A DNA stretch of 64,000 nucleotides from JAJDXW01 sp965243335 (GTDB lineage: Bacteria > Pseudomonadota > Gammaproteobacteria > HK1): positions 3,906,001 to 3,970,000 of the forward strand of contig OZ251545.1 in NCBI GenBank assembly GCA_965243335.1, in the 5' to 3' direction. Positions 33,399-40,660 of the stretch are shown here, piece after piece. The position numbers and the translations under genes are program-made. A model generated the notes under the pieces. It was not told the origin of the DNA. It did not search any database and saw only the letters and a list, made by a program, of their open reading frames with translations. The first letter of the stretch is position 1, and the number at the start of each line of letters is the position of its first letter.

Positions 33399-34748
33399 TC
33401 AGTCCGCCTGCCGGAGGATCTCCCGCTGGGTGCGGCCCCGGTACTCCGTGCGGTAGAGGCCGCGCCGCTGGAGCTCCGGGACCACGAGGTCCACGAACTC
33501 CTCGATGGCGCCCGGGGAGTGGATGGCGGAGAGCATGAAGCCGTCGCCCCCGACCTCCGCCATGAACGCCTCCATCTGGTCCGCGACGCCGGCCGGCGTG
33601 CCCACGAACTGCGGCAGGCTCACGCTCTGCCCGTGCCGGGCGGCCACCTCGGCCACCGTCATCGGCGTGCCGTCCTGCTTGCGGAAGCGGGTGCGCATCC
33701 GGTGGAGCTCGGGCTCGGTCCGCTCCGCCATGATCGCGTCTCGCGGAATGCCCGCGAGGTCGAGGTCGAGGTGCGCGGAGAGGATCGCCATCCCGCCCTC
33801 GACGGGGACGAGGTCGTTGTGCTCCGCCTGCCGCTCGCGGGCCTCCGCCTCCGTCGCCCCGATGACCGGCTGCATCCCGAAGAGGATCCGGCACTCGTCG
33901 GGGTCGCGGCCCAGATCCGACATCCGCCCCTTGATCGAGGCGAAGTAGGCCGCCGCGTCCACCGCCCGCGGCTGGATCGCGAAGATCGCGTCCGCATACT
34001 TCGCGGCGAAGTCCTGGCCCTTGGGCGAGGTCCCCGCCTGGAAGATCGCCGGCCCGTTCTGGGGCGAGCGGGTCACGTTGAGCGGGCCGCGCGAGCGGAA
34101 GAACCGGCCCTCGTACTCGATGCGGCGCACCCTGGCGGGGTCGGCGAAGACGGCCGCCTCCCGGTCCATCACCACCGCGTCCTCGTCCCAGGACTCCCAG
34201 AGCCGCCGGCAGACCTCCATGAACTCGTGCGCGCGGTCGTAGCGGGCATCGGTCGGCTGGCGCTCCTCGCCGTAGTTCGCGGCCTGGTTGCGGTTGATCG
34301 AGGTGACCACGTTCCAGCCCGCCCGGCCCCGGGTCAGGTGGTCGAGGGTCGCCCACAGGCGGGCGGCGTAGAAGGGATGGCTGTGGCTCACCGAGAACGT
34401 GGACGCGACCCCGATCCGCTTGGTGACGGCGGCCATGAAGGAGAGCAGGGGGATCGGGTCGTGCTCCGGGGCCTGGGTCGCGTTGCGGAGGGCCGGCCCG
34501 ATGCTCCCGGTGTAGGTGTCGGCGACGTAGTTCAGGTCCGCGAAGAACACGGTGTCGAAGAGCCCCCGCTCGCAGACCCGGGCGACGTGCTGGTAGAGCT
34601 CGGGCCGGTCCCAGGCGAACCCGCGTTCGGCGCTCGCGGCGGCCGTCTTCGGATGCCGCCACATCGCGAGGCTGTGGTAGGTCGGCCCGTGCACCAGGAA
34701 CTGGGCGAGGTGCATCCTCGGCCGGTTCGCGCCGCCGCCCGCCGCCAT
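33399..34748 (-). CDS. NtaA/SnaA/DszA-family FMNH2-dependent monooxygenase
   Basis: 449 aa. A luciferase-like TIM barrel. MHLAQFLVHGPTYHSLAMWR, the RGLFDTVFFAD block, FSVSHSHPFYAARLWATLDH, GRAGWNVVTSINRNQAANYG, and GPAIFQAGTSPKGQDFAAKY are the family landmarks of nitrilotriacetate and dibenzothiophene monooxygenases. It needs a separate flavin reductase, not present nearby; the substrate is unknown. The ATG at 34748 follows GGAGCGGCCTGACG, where the TGA ends the dehydrogenase remnant upstream. Confidence 0.88.
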   Translation of the reverse strand: MAAGGGANRPRMHLAQFLVHGPTYHSLAMWRHPKTAAASAERGFAWDRPELYQHVARVCERGLFDTVFFADLNYVADTYTGSIGPALRNATQAPEHDPIPLLSFMAAVTKRIGVASTFSVSHSHPFYAARLWATLDHLTRGRAGWNVVTSINRNQAANYGEERQPTDARYDRAHEFMEVCRRLWESWDEDAVVMDREAAVFADPARVRRIEYEGRFFRSRGPLNVTRSPQNGPAIFQAGTSPKGQDFAAKYADAIFAIQPRAVDAAAYFASIKGRMSDLGRDPDECRILFGMQPVIGATEAEARERQAEHNDLVPVEGGMAILSAHLDLDLAGIPRDAIMAERTEPELHRMRTRFRKQDGTPMTVAEVAARHGQSVSLPQFVGTPAGVADQMEAFMAEVGGDGFMLSAIHSPGAIEEFVDLVVPELQRRGLYRTEYRGRTQREILRQAD

Positions 34749-34750
34749 CG

Positions 34751-34891
34751 TCAGGCCGCTCCGGGACGCCGTGACCGAGGTCCGATCACCACCACCTCGC
34801 GGCCGGCGGCGGCGAAGATCCGGGCCGTGCCGTGGCCGATGAGGCCGTTTCCGATCACCGCCACGGTGTCGAGGGTTGGGGGGACTGCCAT
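34751..34891 (-). pseudogene. 3-hydroxyacyl-CoA dehydrogenase remnant (N-terminal 46 codons)
   Basis: Reads MAVPPTLDTVAVIGNGLIGH with the NAD-binding glycine motif, then diverges after REVVVIG and stops two bases before the monooxygenase ATG. Nearly the same sequence, including the leader to about 34975, occurs at 37420-37610. The truncated frame may now serve as a leader peptide for the monooxygenase. Confidence 0.7.
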
Positions 34892-35101
34892 CGACCTCTC
34901 CTTCGCCCACGGACGGGGGCCGCGCCGCGGGAGCGGCGGCGCCCCGTGCCCGAAGTTTGCGGCCCCGGCCCCGGCGCGGCAACCCCGCGCCGCCGCTTCC
35001 TGGGCAAGGCGGCGGGCCCGCGGCAGCGCCGCCGCCGGGAGGCAGCCCGCCTCCCCCTCCGGCTACGGCGCGGCGCCTGCTTCCGGCCGCCGCTGCTCCC
35101 C

Positions 35102-35178
35102 GCTTTTAACAGCTTTATCGTAGTTATCATAAAACCCGTTAATTTGGTTAATCCGGTTAATCTTGCTAGCTTGCCGCG
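35102..35178 (+). promoter_or_regulatory. AT-rich promoter with three 9-bp direct repeats
   Basis: An abrupt AT-rich stretch in GC-rich DNA. It contains GTTAATTTG, GTTAATCCG and GTTAATCTT in tandem (35138-35164) and TTATCATAA-like boxes. It lies just before the ATPase ATG at 35179. The repeats could be an operator for a multimeric regulator. Upstream, 34980-35095 is a GC-rich repeat also found at 38515. Confidence 0.5.
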
Positions 35179-36384
35179 ATGGATCGTCGCCGCAACCCGT
35201 TCGTCCCCGGTGCGGGCCTCCAGCCCCCGGAGCTGGCCGGCCGCGACCGGCTGCTCACGGACGCCTCCATCGACATGGACCGCATCCTGGCTGGACGCCC
35301 GGCCAAGGGTCTGATCCTGCTCGGGCTGCGAGGGGTGGGCAAGACCGTGCTCCTCAATCGGCTCCTCGCCCTGGCCGACGACAAGGGGTTTCGCACCCTG
35401 AGGATCGAGGCGCCCGAAGGCGGCTCGCTGCCCGAGCTGCTGACGCCGGAGCTCCGGCGCACGATCTACGCCCTCGATCTGCGGCAGGCCGCGACCCACC
35501 GCCTGCGCCGGGCCGCGAGCGTGCTGGCGAACTTCGCCAAGGCGTTCAGGGTGGGGGTCGGCGACCTCGAACTGAGCATGGACCTGGCCCCCGGCGAGGG
35601 GGACACCGGCAACCTGGAGCAGGACCTGCCCCGCCTGCTGGTCGCGATGGCGGAAGCGGCGGCGGACCGGCGCACCGCGGTCGGGCTGTTCATCGACGAG
35701 GTGCAGTACCTTTCCTCCGTCGAGCTGGCCGCCGTCATCGTCGCGTGCCACGAGGCCGCGCAGCGCGGCCTGCCGTTCCTGTTCATCGGAGCGGGCCTGC
35801 CCCAGGTGGCCGCGCTGGCCGGCAAGGCCAAGTCCTATGCGGAGCGGCTGTTCGACTATCCGGAGATCGGGCCGCTCGAGAGCCGCGACGCGCGCTCGGC
35901 GCTGGTGAAGCCGGCGGAAGCCGAGGGCGTGTCGTTCGACGGCGACGCGGTGTCGGAAATCCTCGCCGCCGCCCGGAACTTCCCGTACTTCATCCAGGAA
36001 TGGGGGTTCCAGGTCTGGAACGCGGCGCCCGCGAGCCCGATTACCCGCGACATGGTCCGGGAGGCCAGCCCGGACGTGGTGTGGCGCCTCGACAACAACT
36101 TCTTCCGGGTGCGTTTCGATCGGCTGACGCCCCTCGAACAGAAGTATCTGCGGGCCATGGCCGAGCTGGGCTCCGGGCCCTTCGCGACGGGCCGGATCGC
36201 CGAAACCCTGGGTACCCGGACCGCCTCCGTCGCCGCGGTTCGGCAGCGTCTCATCAACAAGGGGATGGTGTGGAGCCGACGGCATGGAGAGACCTCGTTC
36301 ACCGTGCCGATGTTCGACGGCTTCATGAAGCGGCAGATGCCGGAGCTGCTGAAACACGCGCCGCAGCCCCGTTCCGGGCCGTAG
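35179..36384 (+). CDS. P-loop ATPase of the COG1672/Orc1-like group
   Basis: 401 aa. RRRNPFVPGAGLQPPELAGR is the characteristic N-terminus, GLILLGLRGVGKTVLLNRLL Walker A, and AVGLFIDEVQYLSSVELAAV Walker B. The C-terminal third (LTPLEQKYLRAMAELGSGPF and RQRLINKGMVWSRRHGETSF) is a winged helix. Often annotated as an ATP-binding protein or AAA_16/ATPase_2. Usually solitary and common in mobile regions; function unknown. A piece of it (codons about 86-128) is duplicated at 29591. Own promoter upstream. 36385-36503 is empty. Confidence 0.8.
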   Translation: MDRRRNPFVPGAGLQPPELAGRDRLLTDASIDMDRILAGRPAKGLILLGLRGVGKTVLLNRLLALADDKGFRTLRIEAPEGGSLPELLTPELRRTIYALDLRQAATHRLRRAASVLANFAKAFRVGVGDLELSMDLAPGEGDTGNLEQDLPRLLVAMAEAAADRRTAVGLFIDEVQYLSSVELAAVIVACHEAAQRGLPFLFIGAGLPQVAALAGKAKSYAERLFDYPEIGPLESRDARSALVKPAEAEGVSFDGDAVSEILAAARNFPYFIQEWGFQVWNAAPASPITRDMVREASPDVVWRLDNNFFRVRFDRLTPLEQKYLRAMAELGSGPFATGRIAETLGTRTASVAAVRQRLINKGMVWSRRHGETSFTVPMFDGFMKRQMPELLKHAPQPRSGP

Positions 36385-36503
36385 CCGCAACGGACGGGAC
36401 CCGGGCGCCCGGCGAGCCGCGCTCCGCTTCCCATTCCCGACGGCGTCCCAAGCTCCGGTTCGGGTGTCGTTCCGGGCGCCGCCGTCGGCGACCGCCCTCC
36501 CGT

Positions 36504-36812
36504 TCAGGCCGCCGCGTCCTCTCCGGTCTGCGCCGCGAAGATGGAGGTGTAGCCGCCGGACCAGTCCGGGGGGATGAGGCACGGGCGCGGGTCGTGATGC
36601 GCCCAGCGGGCGGGCTTCCCGCGCACGACCGTTCCGGAGTGGCGCGAGGGGTCGGGGTGCGGGGTGTACGGAAAGGCGTCGGCGGACGCATAGGCGTTGA
36701 GGAGGAGCGGGCGCCCCTCGTCACGCCGGCTCGCCGGCGAGCCGTGCACCGTGCGGCAGTTGTGCACGGTGATGGACCCGGCCGGCGCCTCGACGTAGAC
36801 CGCGGTGGACAC
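36504..36812 (-). pseudogene. Phytanoyl-CoA dioxygenase family, C-terminal fragment
   Basis: About 102 codons. PAGSITVHNCRTVHGSPASR carries the distal His of the iron site, then GRPLLLNAYASADAFPYTP and the C-terminal CLIPPDWSGGYTSIFAAQ. The N-terminal two thirds with HxD are missing. At about 36860 the sequence switches to the aminotransferase tail. Confidence 0.75.
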
Positions 36813-36860
36813 CGGGAGGGCGGAGGCGTCGGCGGGCGCGAGACCGCGCGGGGCCGCGGC

Positions 36861-37010
36861 TCGGCTACGGCATGGTAGCCGGCTCGGCGGCGACGTAGTT
36901 CAGATCCGCGAAGAACTCGGTGTCGAAGAAACCCCGCTCGCAGACTCCGGCGACGTGCTGGTAGAGCTCGGGCCGGTCCCAGGCGAACCCGCGCTCGGCG
37001 TCCGCCCCGC
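36861..37010 (-). pseudogene. Fusion of monooxygenase and aminotransferase fragments
   Basis: On the minus strand, 37003-36893 matches the N-terminal region of the NtaA-type monooxygenase (ERGFAWDRPELYQHVAGVCE and FADLNYVA) and runs directly into AAEPATMP-stop, the end of the class V aminotransferase at 31989. The two donors are neighbours in the opposite order, so the joint arose by deletion or recombination in a second copy of that locus. Confidence 0.75.
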
Positions 37011-37079
37011 CGCCATCCGGGTGCGGCCGGGCTGCGGCGACGATCGCCATCGGGGCGTCAGCCGCGGTCGGCACGGTCG

Positions 37080-37527
37080 CGCGCGAGGTGGCGGAACAGC
37101 TCCGCCTCGCGCTCGGCGAGGAGCGCCGCACGTTCGAGACGAGGTCGCTCGCCGGCTGGCCGCTCCCGGAAGCGATCACGGTGGGCGGCGCGCAGATCCG
37201 GTCGAGCGCTCCGAAGACCTCGTCCTGCACCGCCCGGTCGGCGGGGACCGCCTCGAGGACGAGCTGGGCCGAGGCCGCCTCCCCGAGGTCCGTGGAGGTG
37301 CGGATGCGCGCTTTCGCGGCCGCGGCGTCCGCCGGGCCGATGAGCCCGTGCGCCTCGAAGTCGGCGAGGCTCCGGGCGATCCGCTCCGCGGCGGCGGCGA
37401 GGCTCTCCTCGCGCCGCCCGATCATCACCACCTCGCGGCCGGCGGCGGCGAAAATCTGGGCCATGCCGTGGCCGATGAGGCCGTTTCCGATCACCGCCAC
37501 GGTGTCGAGGGTTGCGGGGACTGCCAT
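37080..37527 (-). pseudogene. 3-hydroxyacyl-CoA dehydrogenase, truncated and frameshifted
   Basis: From the ATG at 37527: MAVPATLDTVAVIGNGLIGH, then IFAAAGREVVMIGRREESLA and LVLEAVPADRAVQDEVFGAL, then TVIASGSGQPASDLVSNV, after which the frame is lost. This is the Rossmann N-domain of the FadB/HbdA-type family. The C-terminal substrate domain is absent; 37011-37080 is unassigned sequence before the monooxygenase fragment. Confidence 0.75.
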
Positions 37528-37619
37528 CGACCTCTCCTTCGCCCACGGACGGGGGCCGCGCCGCAGGAGCGGCGCCCCGGGCCCGAAGTTTGCGGCCCCG
37601 GCCCCGCCGCAGCAACCCC

Positions 37620-37746
37620 GCCCTGGGTACGCCGGCGTCTCGCCGGCAAAGGAAGAGGCGAAGCGTCCGTGAACGAACGTGCCGGCGGGACGCGGGCGTA
37701 CCCAGGGGCGTTCGCCATTGGCGAAAAACCCCACCGCGCACATGCC
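37620..37746. repeat. Dispersed palindromic repeat (CTGGGTACGCCGGCG variant)
   Basis: Inverted CTGGGTACGCC / GGCGTACCCAG-type arms with internal GCCGGCG pairs, ending in GGCGAAAAACCCCACCGCGCAC. It shares the terminal border with the 14641 element and the inner arms with 56753-56830. Confidence 0.65.
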
Positions 37747-37762
37747 TCCATGACCCCGTGGG

Positions 37763-37790
37763 TTGCGATTTCGGCTGCCGGGTGTATCGT
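37763..37790 (+). promoter_or_regulatory. Putative promoter of the phd-vapC module
   Basis: TTGCGA (37763) and TATCGT (37785) with 16-base spacing, about 30 bases upstream of the antitoxin ATG. Such promoters are normally autorepressed by the antitoxin-toxin complex. Confidence 0.4.
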
Positions 37791-37821
37791 TGCTGGTCAG
37801 AATGGTCAGGGCGGGGGCGAG

Positions 37822-38070
37822 ATGCAGAGCTGGCAGGTACAGGACGCGAAGGCGAGGTTCAGCGAGCTGATGCGCGATGCGGCCGCGAACGGCCCGCAGA
37901 CGATCACGGTTCGCGGACGAAGGACCGCCGTGGTCCTCTCGGCGCAGGATTTCGATCGTCTCAAGCGCCCTTCCTCCACGATCACCGAATTCCTGCGGGC
38001 CTCCCCGCTGGCGGGCGTCGAGCTGGACGTCGAACGCGACCTTTCGCCGCCGCGCGACGTGGACCTGTGA
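37822..38070 (+). CDS. Phd/YefM-family antitoxin
   Basis: 82 aa. WQVQDAKARFSELMRDAAAN and TVRGRRTAVVLSAQDFDRL form the Phd DNA-binding fold; the C-terminal half (LRASPLAGVELDVERDLSPP) is the toxin-neutralising tail. Ends in a TGA that overlaps the toxin GTG (GTGA). Confidence 0.92.
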   Translation: MQSWQVQDAKARFSELMRDAAANGPQTITVRGRRTAVVLSAQDFDRLKRPSSTITEFLRASPLAGVELDVERDLSPPRDVDL

Positions 38071-38492
38071 GCTTCCTGGTCGATACCTGCGTGCTTTCGG
38101 AGCTGGTCAAGCCGCGGCCGTCGCCTCGGGTATCCGAGTGGTGCAGTGCAGCCCCGCCGGAGACCCTGTTCGTCAGCGTCCTGACCCTGGGCGAGATCCG
38201 AAAGGGAATCGAGAAGCTCCCGCAAGGGCGGCGGCGTGCGAGGATCGTCGCGTGGCTCGAGAGGGAGCTCCCAGCCTGGTTCGAGGATCGGATGCTTCCG
38301 GTCGATGCGGGCGTCGCCAACGAATGGGGCCGCCTCATGGCCCGACGCGGAAGCCTCCCGGCCATCGACGGCCTGATCGCCGCCACCGCGCTCCATCACC
38401 GTCTTGCCGTCGTCACCCGCAACGAGAGCGACTTCGCCGCCTCGGGGGTCGACCTGCTGAATCCCTGGAAGGCGGACCGAGCCATCCCGTAG
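38067..38492 (+). CDS. vapC: PIN-domain toxin (VapC/FitB type)
   Basis: 141 aa from GTG 38067. FLVDTCVLSELVKP gives the first Asp, LTLGEIRKGIEKLP the Glu, and LPAIDGLIAATALHHRLAVV the third acidic residue. TRNESDFAASGVDLLNPW holds the fourth. A Mg-dependent endoribonuclease expected to cleave tRNA or rRNA and to be held inactive by the coupled antitoxin. All active-site residues are intact. Confidence 0.92.
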   Translation: MSFLVDTCVLSELVKPRPSPRVSEWCSAAPPETLFVSVLTLGEIRKGIEKLPQGRRRARIVAWLERELPAWFEDRMLPVDAGVANEWGRLMARRGSLPAIDGLIAATALHHRLAVVTRNESDFAASGVDLLNPWKADRAIP

Positions 38493-38514
38493 GCCGAACC
38501 CACCTGGTTGCCCG

Positions 38515-38620
38515 CCGCGGCAACCCCGCGCCGCCGCCGGGAGGCGGCCCGCCTCCCCCTCCGGCCACGGCGCGGCTCCTTCAATCGAAGTCTCTGGATT
38601 CCCGCTTTCGCGGGAATGAC
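38515..38620. repeat. Duplicated GC-rich segment plus 20-bp hairpin
   Basis: Positions 38515-38580 resemble 34977-35090 (GCGGCAACCCCGCGCCGCCG and GCCCGCCTCCCCCTCCGG). At 38598 the ATTCCCGCTTTCGCGGGAAT hairpin seen at 13194 and 26890 recurs. Non-coding. Confidence 0.6.
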
Positions 38621-38714
38621 GGACTGAAAAACCATTCACCTCATGAGCGGGCGGTAGTTGGTGTGGGGGTAGAGCTCGATCTCCTGACGCCCCCACCGCG
38701 CCCATGCCTCGGAG

Positions 38715-38720
38715 TACAAT
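38715..38720 (+). promoter_or_regulatory. Putative -10 box of the Uma2 gene
   Basis: TACAAT followed by GCCCGCGCAGGGCCGGAATG, the same leader that follows TATAAT at 17157 on the other strand. GGAGGAAGGG is the ribosome binding site for the ATG at 38750. Confidence 0.5.
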
Positions 38721-38749
38721 GCCCGCGCAGGGCCGGAATGGAGGAAGGG

Positions 38750-39898
38750 ATGATGGCCACGTCGCGCGAAAGGATGGGGACGGAGACCGGCAAGGGCGCT
38801 GCCCTGCGCCCGCCGCCGCCCGAGAAGCCGCCGCTCGAGGAGCTGGAGTTCACCGGCTGCAAGGCGGTCCCCATGTCGTATCAGGAGCTGCTCCGCTACG
38901 AAGGGCGGCTCGAGGTCTGGGACGCAAGGTCCGGGACCGCGTGGATGGTCAGCGAGCCGACCAGCCCGACCCACGAGAGCCCCTCGCACGGTCTCTCCGG
39001 GCTGGTCGAGCGCATCGGCGCGGTGCGCGGCTCGCCCATCAAGTGCTACGGCTCGATGGACCTGCTGGTCCGCAACGAGCGCGGCAGGCCCCGGCGCATC
39101 ATGCAGGCGGACCAGACCGTGTACCTGTACCCATCGGAGGTGGACCTCCTGGGGACGAGCGCGATGGTGGTGGGGGAGCACCCGTACCCGGACGTGGTGC
39201 TGGAGGTGGACCATACGACGGACGTTCGCCGGGGCAAGCTCAAGCTGTACGAGGCGTGGGGGTTCCCGGAGGTGTGGGTGGAAGTGCCGGAGCGGCGCGC
39301 GCCGAGCCGCCCGCAGGGGACGCTGCCGGGGCTGACGATTTATCTGCTGGAAGAGGGCGCGTACCGGAAGTCGCCGCGGAGCCGTGCGTTTCCCGGCTGG
39401 CGGGCGGAGGCGATCCACGACGCGCTGAACGAGGTCGTGCCCTCGGCGTGGACGCACGCGCGGCTGGAGCGTCTGGGGCGGACCCTGGGGGAGCGCGACG
39501 GCACGGGGCCGGACGACGACCCCCTGCTCCGGTCCCTGCGCGGCGAGAGCCGGGCGGAAGGTCGGGTGGAAGGCGAGGCAAGGGGCGAAGCGAGGGGTCG
39601 GGTCGAAGGCGAAGCGAAGGGCCGGGCCGAAGGCTTGGCGGAAGGCGAGGAGAGGGGCCGGGCCGCAGGCTTGGCGGAAGGCGAAGCGAGGGGCCGGGCC
39701 AAAGGCTTGGCGGAAGGCCAGGCGAAGATGGCGCGCCATCTCCTGCGCTCGCGCGGCATCGGGGTCTCGGAGGGGTTTCCCGCCGACCTGTCGGCGTTCC
39801 ACGAATCTTCCGAGGAGGCGGTGCTCGCCGCCGCCCAGGCCTGTGAGAGCGAGGAGGACTTCCTGGCGCGCCTGCGGCGGCCGGTCCGCGCCCGCTGA
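38750..39898 (+). CDS. Uma2-family putative endonuclease with Arg-Gly-Glu repeat tail
   Basis: 382 aa. The nuclease core (HPYPDVVLEVDHTTDVRRGK, LYEAWGFPEVWVEVPERRAP) is nearly identical to 16135-17124. At about residue 265 it gains a repeat block of short GRxEGEA-type units (GEARGRVEGEAKGRAEGLAE and similar) before the shared C-terminus MARHLLRSRGI. Such Glu/Arg/Gly repeats form long helices and resemble the tails of Rpn proteins. An ATG at 38738 is also in frame, but the ribosome binding site favours 38750 or 38753. Confidence 0.85.
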   Translation: MMATSRERMGTETGKGAALRPPPPEKPPLEELEFTGCKAVPMSYQELLRYEGRLEVWDARSGTAWMVSEPTSPTHESPSHGLSGLVERIGAVRGSPIKCYGSMDLLVRNERGRPRRIMQADQTVYLYPSEVDLLGTSAMVVGEHPYPDVVLEVDHTTDVRRGKLKLYEAWGFPEVWVEVPERRAPSRPQGTLPGLTIYLLEEGAYRKSPRSRAFPGWRAEAIHDALNEVVPSAWTHARLERLGRTLGERDGTGPDDDPLLRSLRGESRAEGRVEGEARGEARGRVEGEAKGRAEGLAEGEERGRAAGLAEGEARGRAKGLAEGQAKMARHLLRSRGIGVSEGFPADLSAFHESSEEAVLAAAQACESEEDFLARLRRPVRAR

Positions 39899-40059
39899 AT
39901 CCGTCGGGGAGGGCGGCCCGCTCGTGACCCGGCGCGGGCGCCGTCGTCCGCCCGCCCCGGCGGCCCCCGCGCCGACGAGGAGGCCCGGCCCTTGTTCCAG
40001 GGTTTGGGGTCGGTTCGAGGGGCCTTTGGGCGGATTTCACCCCACGGCGGCATTTGCGC

Positions 40060-40170
40060 GGGTACGTCTCCGGGCACGGCGTCCTGGGAACGCTTGTGTC
40101 CCGCCCGCATTCTTGTTCACGGGCGCTTCACACCCCTGTGCGGGCGTCCCGCCCGCGTCCACGCCCACGG
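40060..40170. repeat. Dispersed palindromic repeat remnant
   Basis: Within the gene-free 39899-40220. Contains TCCTGGGAACGCTTGTGTCC and CGCCCGCATTCTTGTTCACGG, matching inner parts of the 14641 and 26783 repeats, but with degraded terminal arms. Confidence 0.55.
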
Positions 40171-40220
40171 ACGCGCGCCGCACCGCGGGCCGCGCCCCGC
40201 GAGACCGCCCCGCGGCCGGG

Positions 40221-40643
40221 TCAGGCCGGGGAGACGGTCCGGCGGTCCCACCTCGACGCGACCCCGCCGCGGTACGCGAGGTCCCGGGAGTCGACGTGGG
40301 TGAACGTGTCGTAGCGCCCTAGCCCGGAGAACCCGGCCTCGGCCGCCGCGTCCGCGACCTCCTCCGGCGGCACGCCGGCCACCACGACGTCGGTCGCCAC
40401 GCCCGCCATGTGCTCGGAGGTGGGATGCCCCCCGACCGCCGCGTTGTGCGCGGGGCACCGGTAGCCGGAGGTGATCTGGATGGAGCGCCCGCCCAGGCGC
40501 TCCCGCAACGCCTCGAGCCGCGCGACGTGGTCGAGGTCCACGAGCGTCTCCCCGCACCGGCCGCACCCGCACTCGACCTCCCGCAGGTGGAAATGGGGGG
40601 AGAGCCGGACATCGGCGCCGCGCGGGTACGTGCGGACGTTCAT
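40221..40643 (-). CDS. Peptidase M15A / DUF882-type D-Ala-D-Ala carboxypeptidase-like protein
   Basis: 140 aa from the ATG at 40643. LSPHFHLREVECGCGRCGE, LEALRERLGGRSIQITSGYR, HPTSEHMAGVATDVVVAGV (zinc His and Asp) and YDTFTHVDSRDLAY (second zinc His) are the M15_3 landmarks. No signal peptide, so it may be exported differently or act in the cytoplasm. Directly downstream of the Slam gene on the same strand. Confidence 0.8.
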   Translation of the reverse strand: MNVRTYPRGADVRLSPHFHLREVECGCGRCGETLVDLDHVARLEALRERLGGRSIQITSGYRCPAHNAAVGGHPTSEHMAGVATDVVVAGVPPEEVADAAAEAGFSGLGRYDTFTHVDSRDLAYRGGVASRWDRRTVSPA

Positions 40644-40660
40644 CGGGGAGGCGGGGCGGC

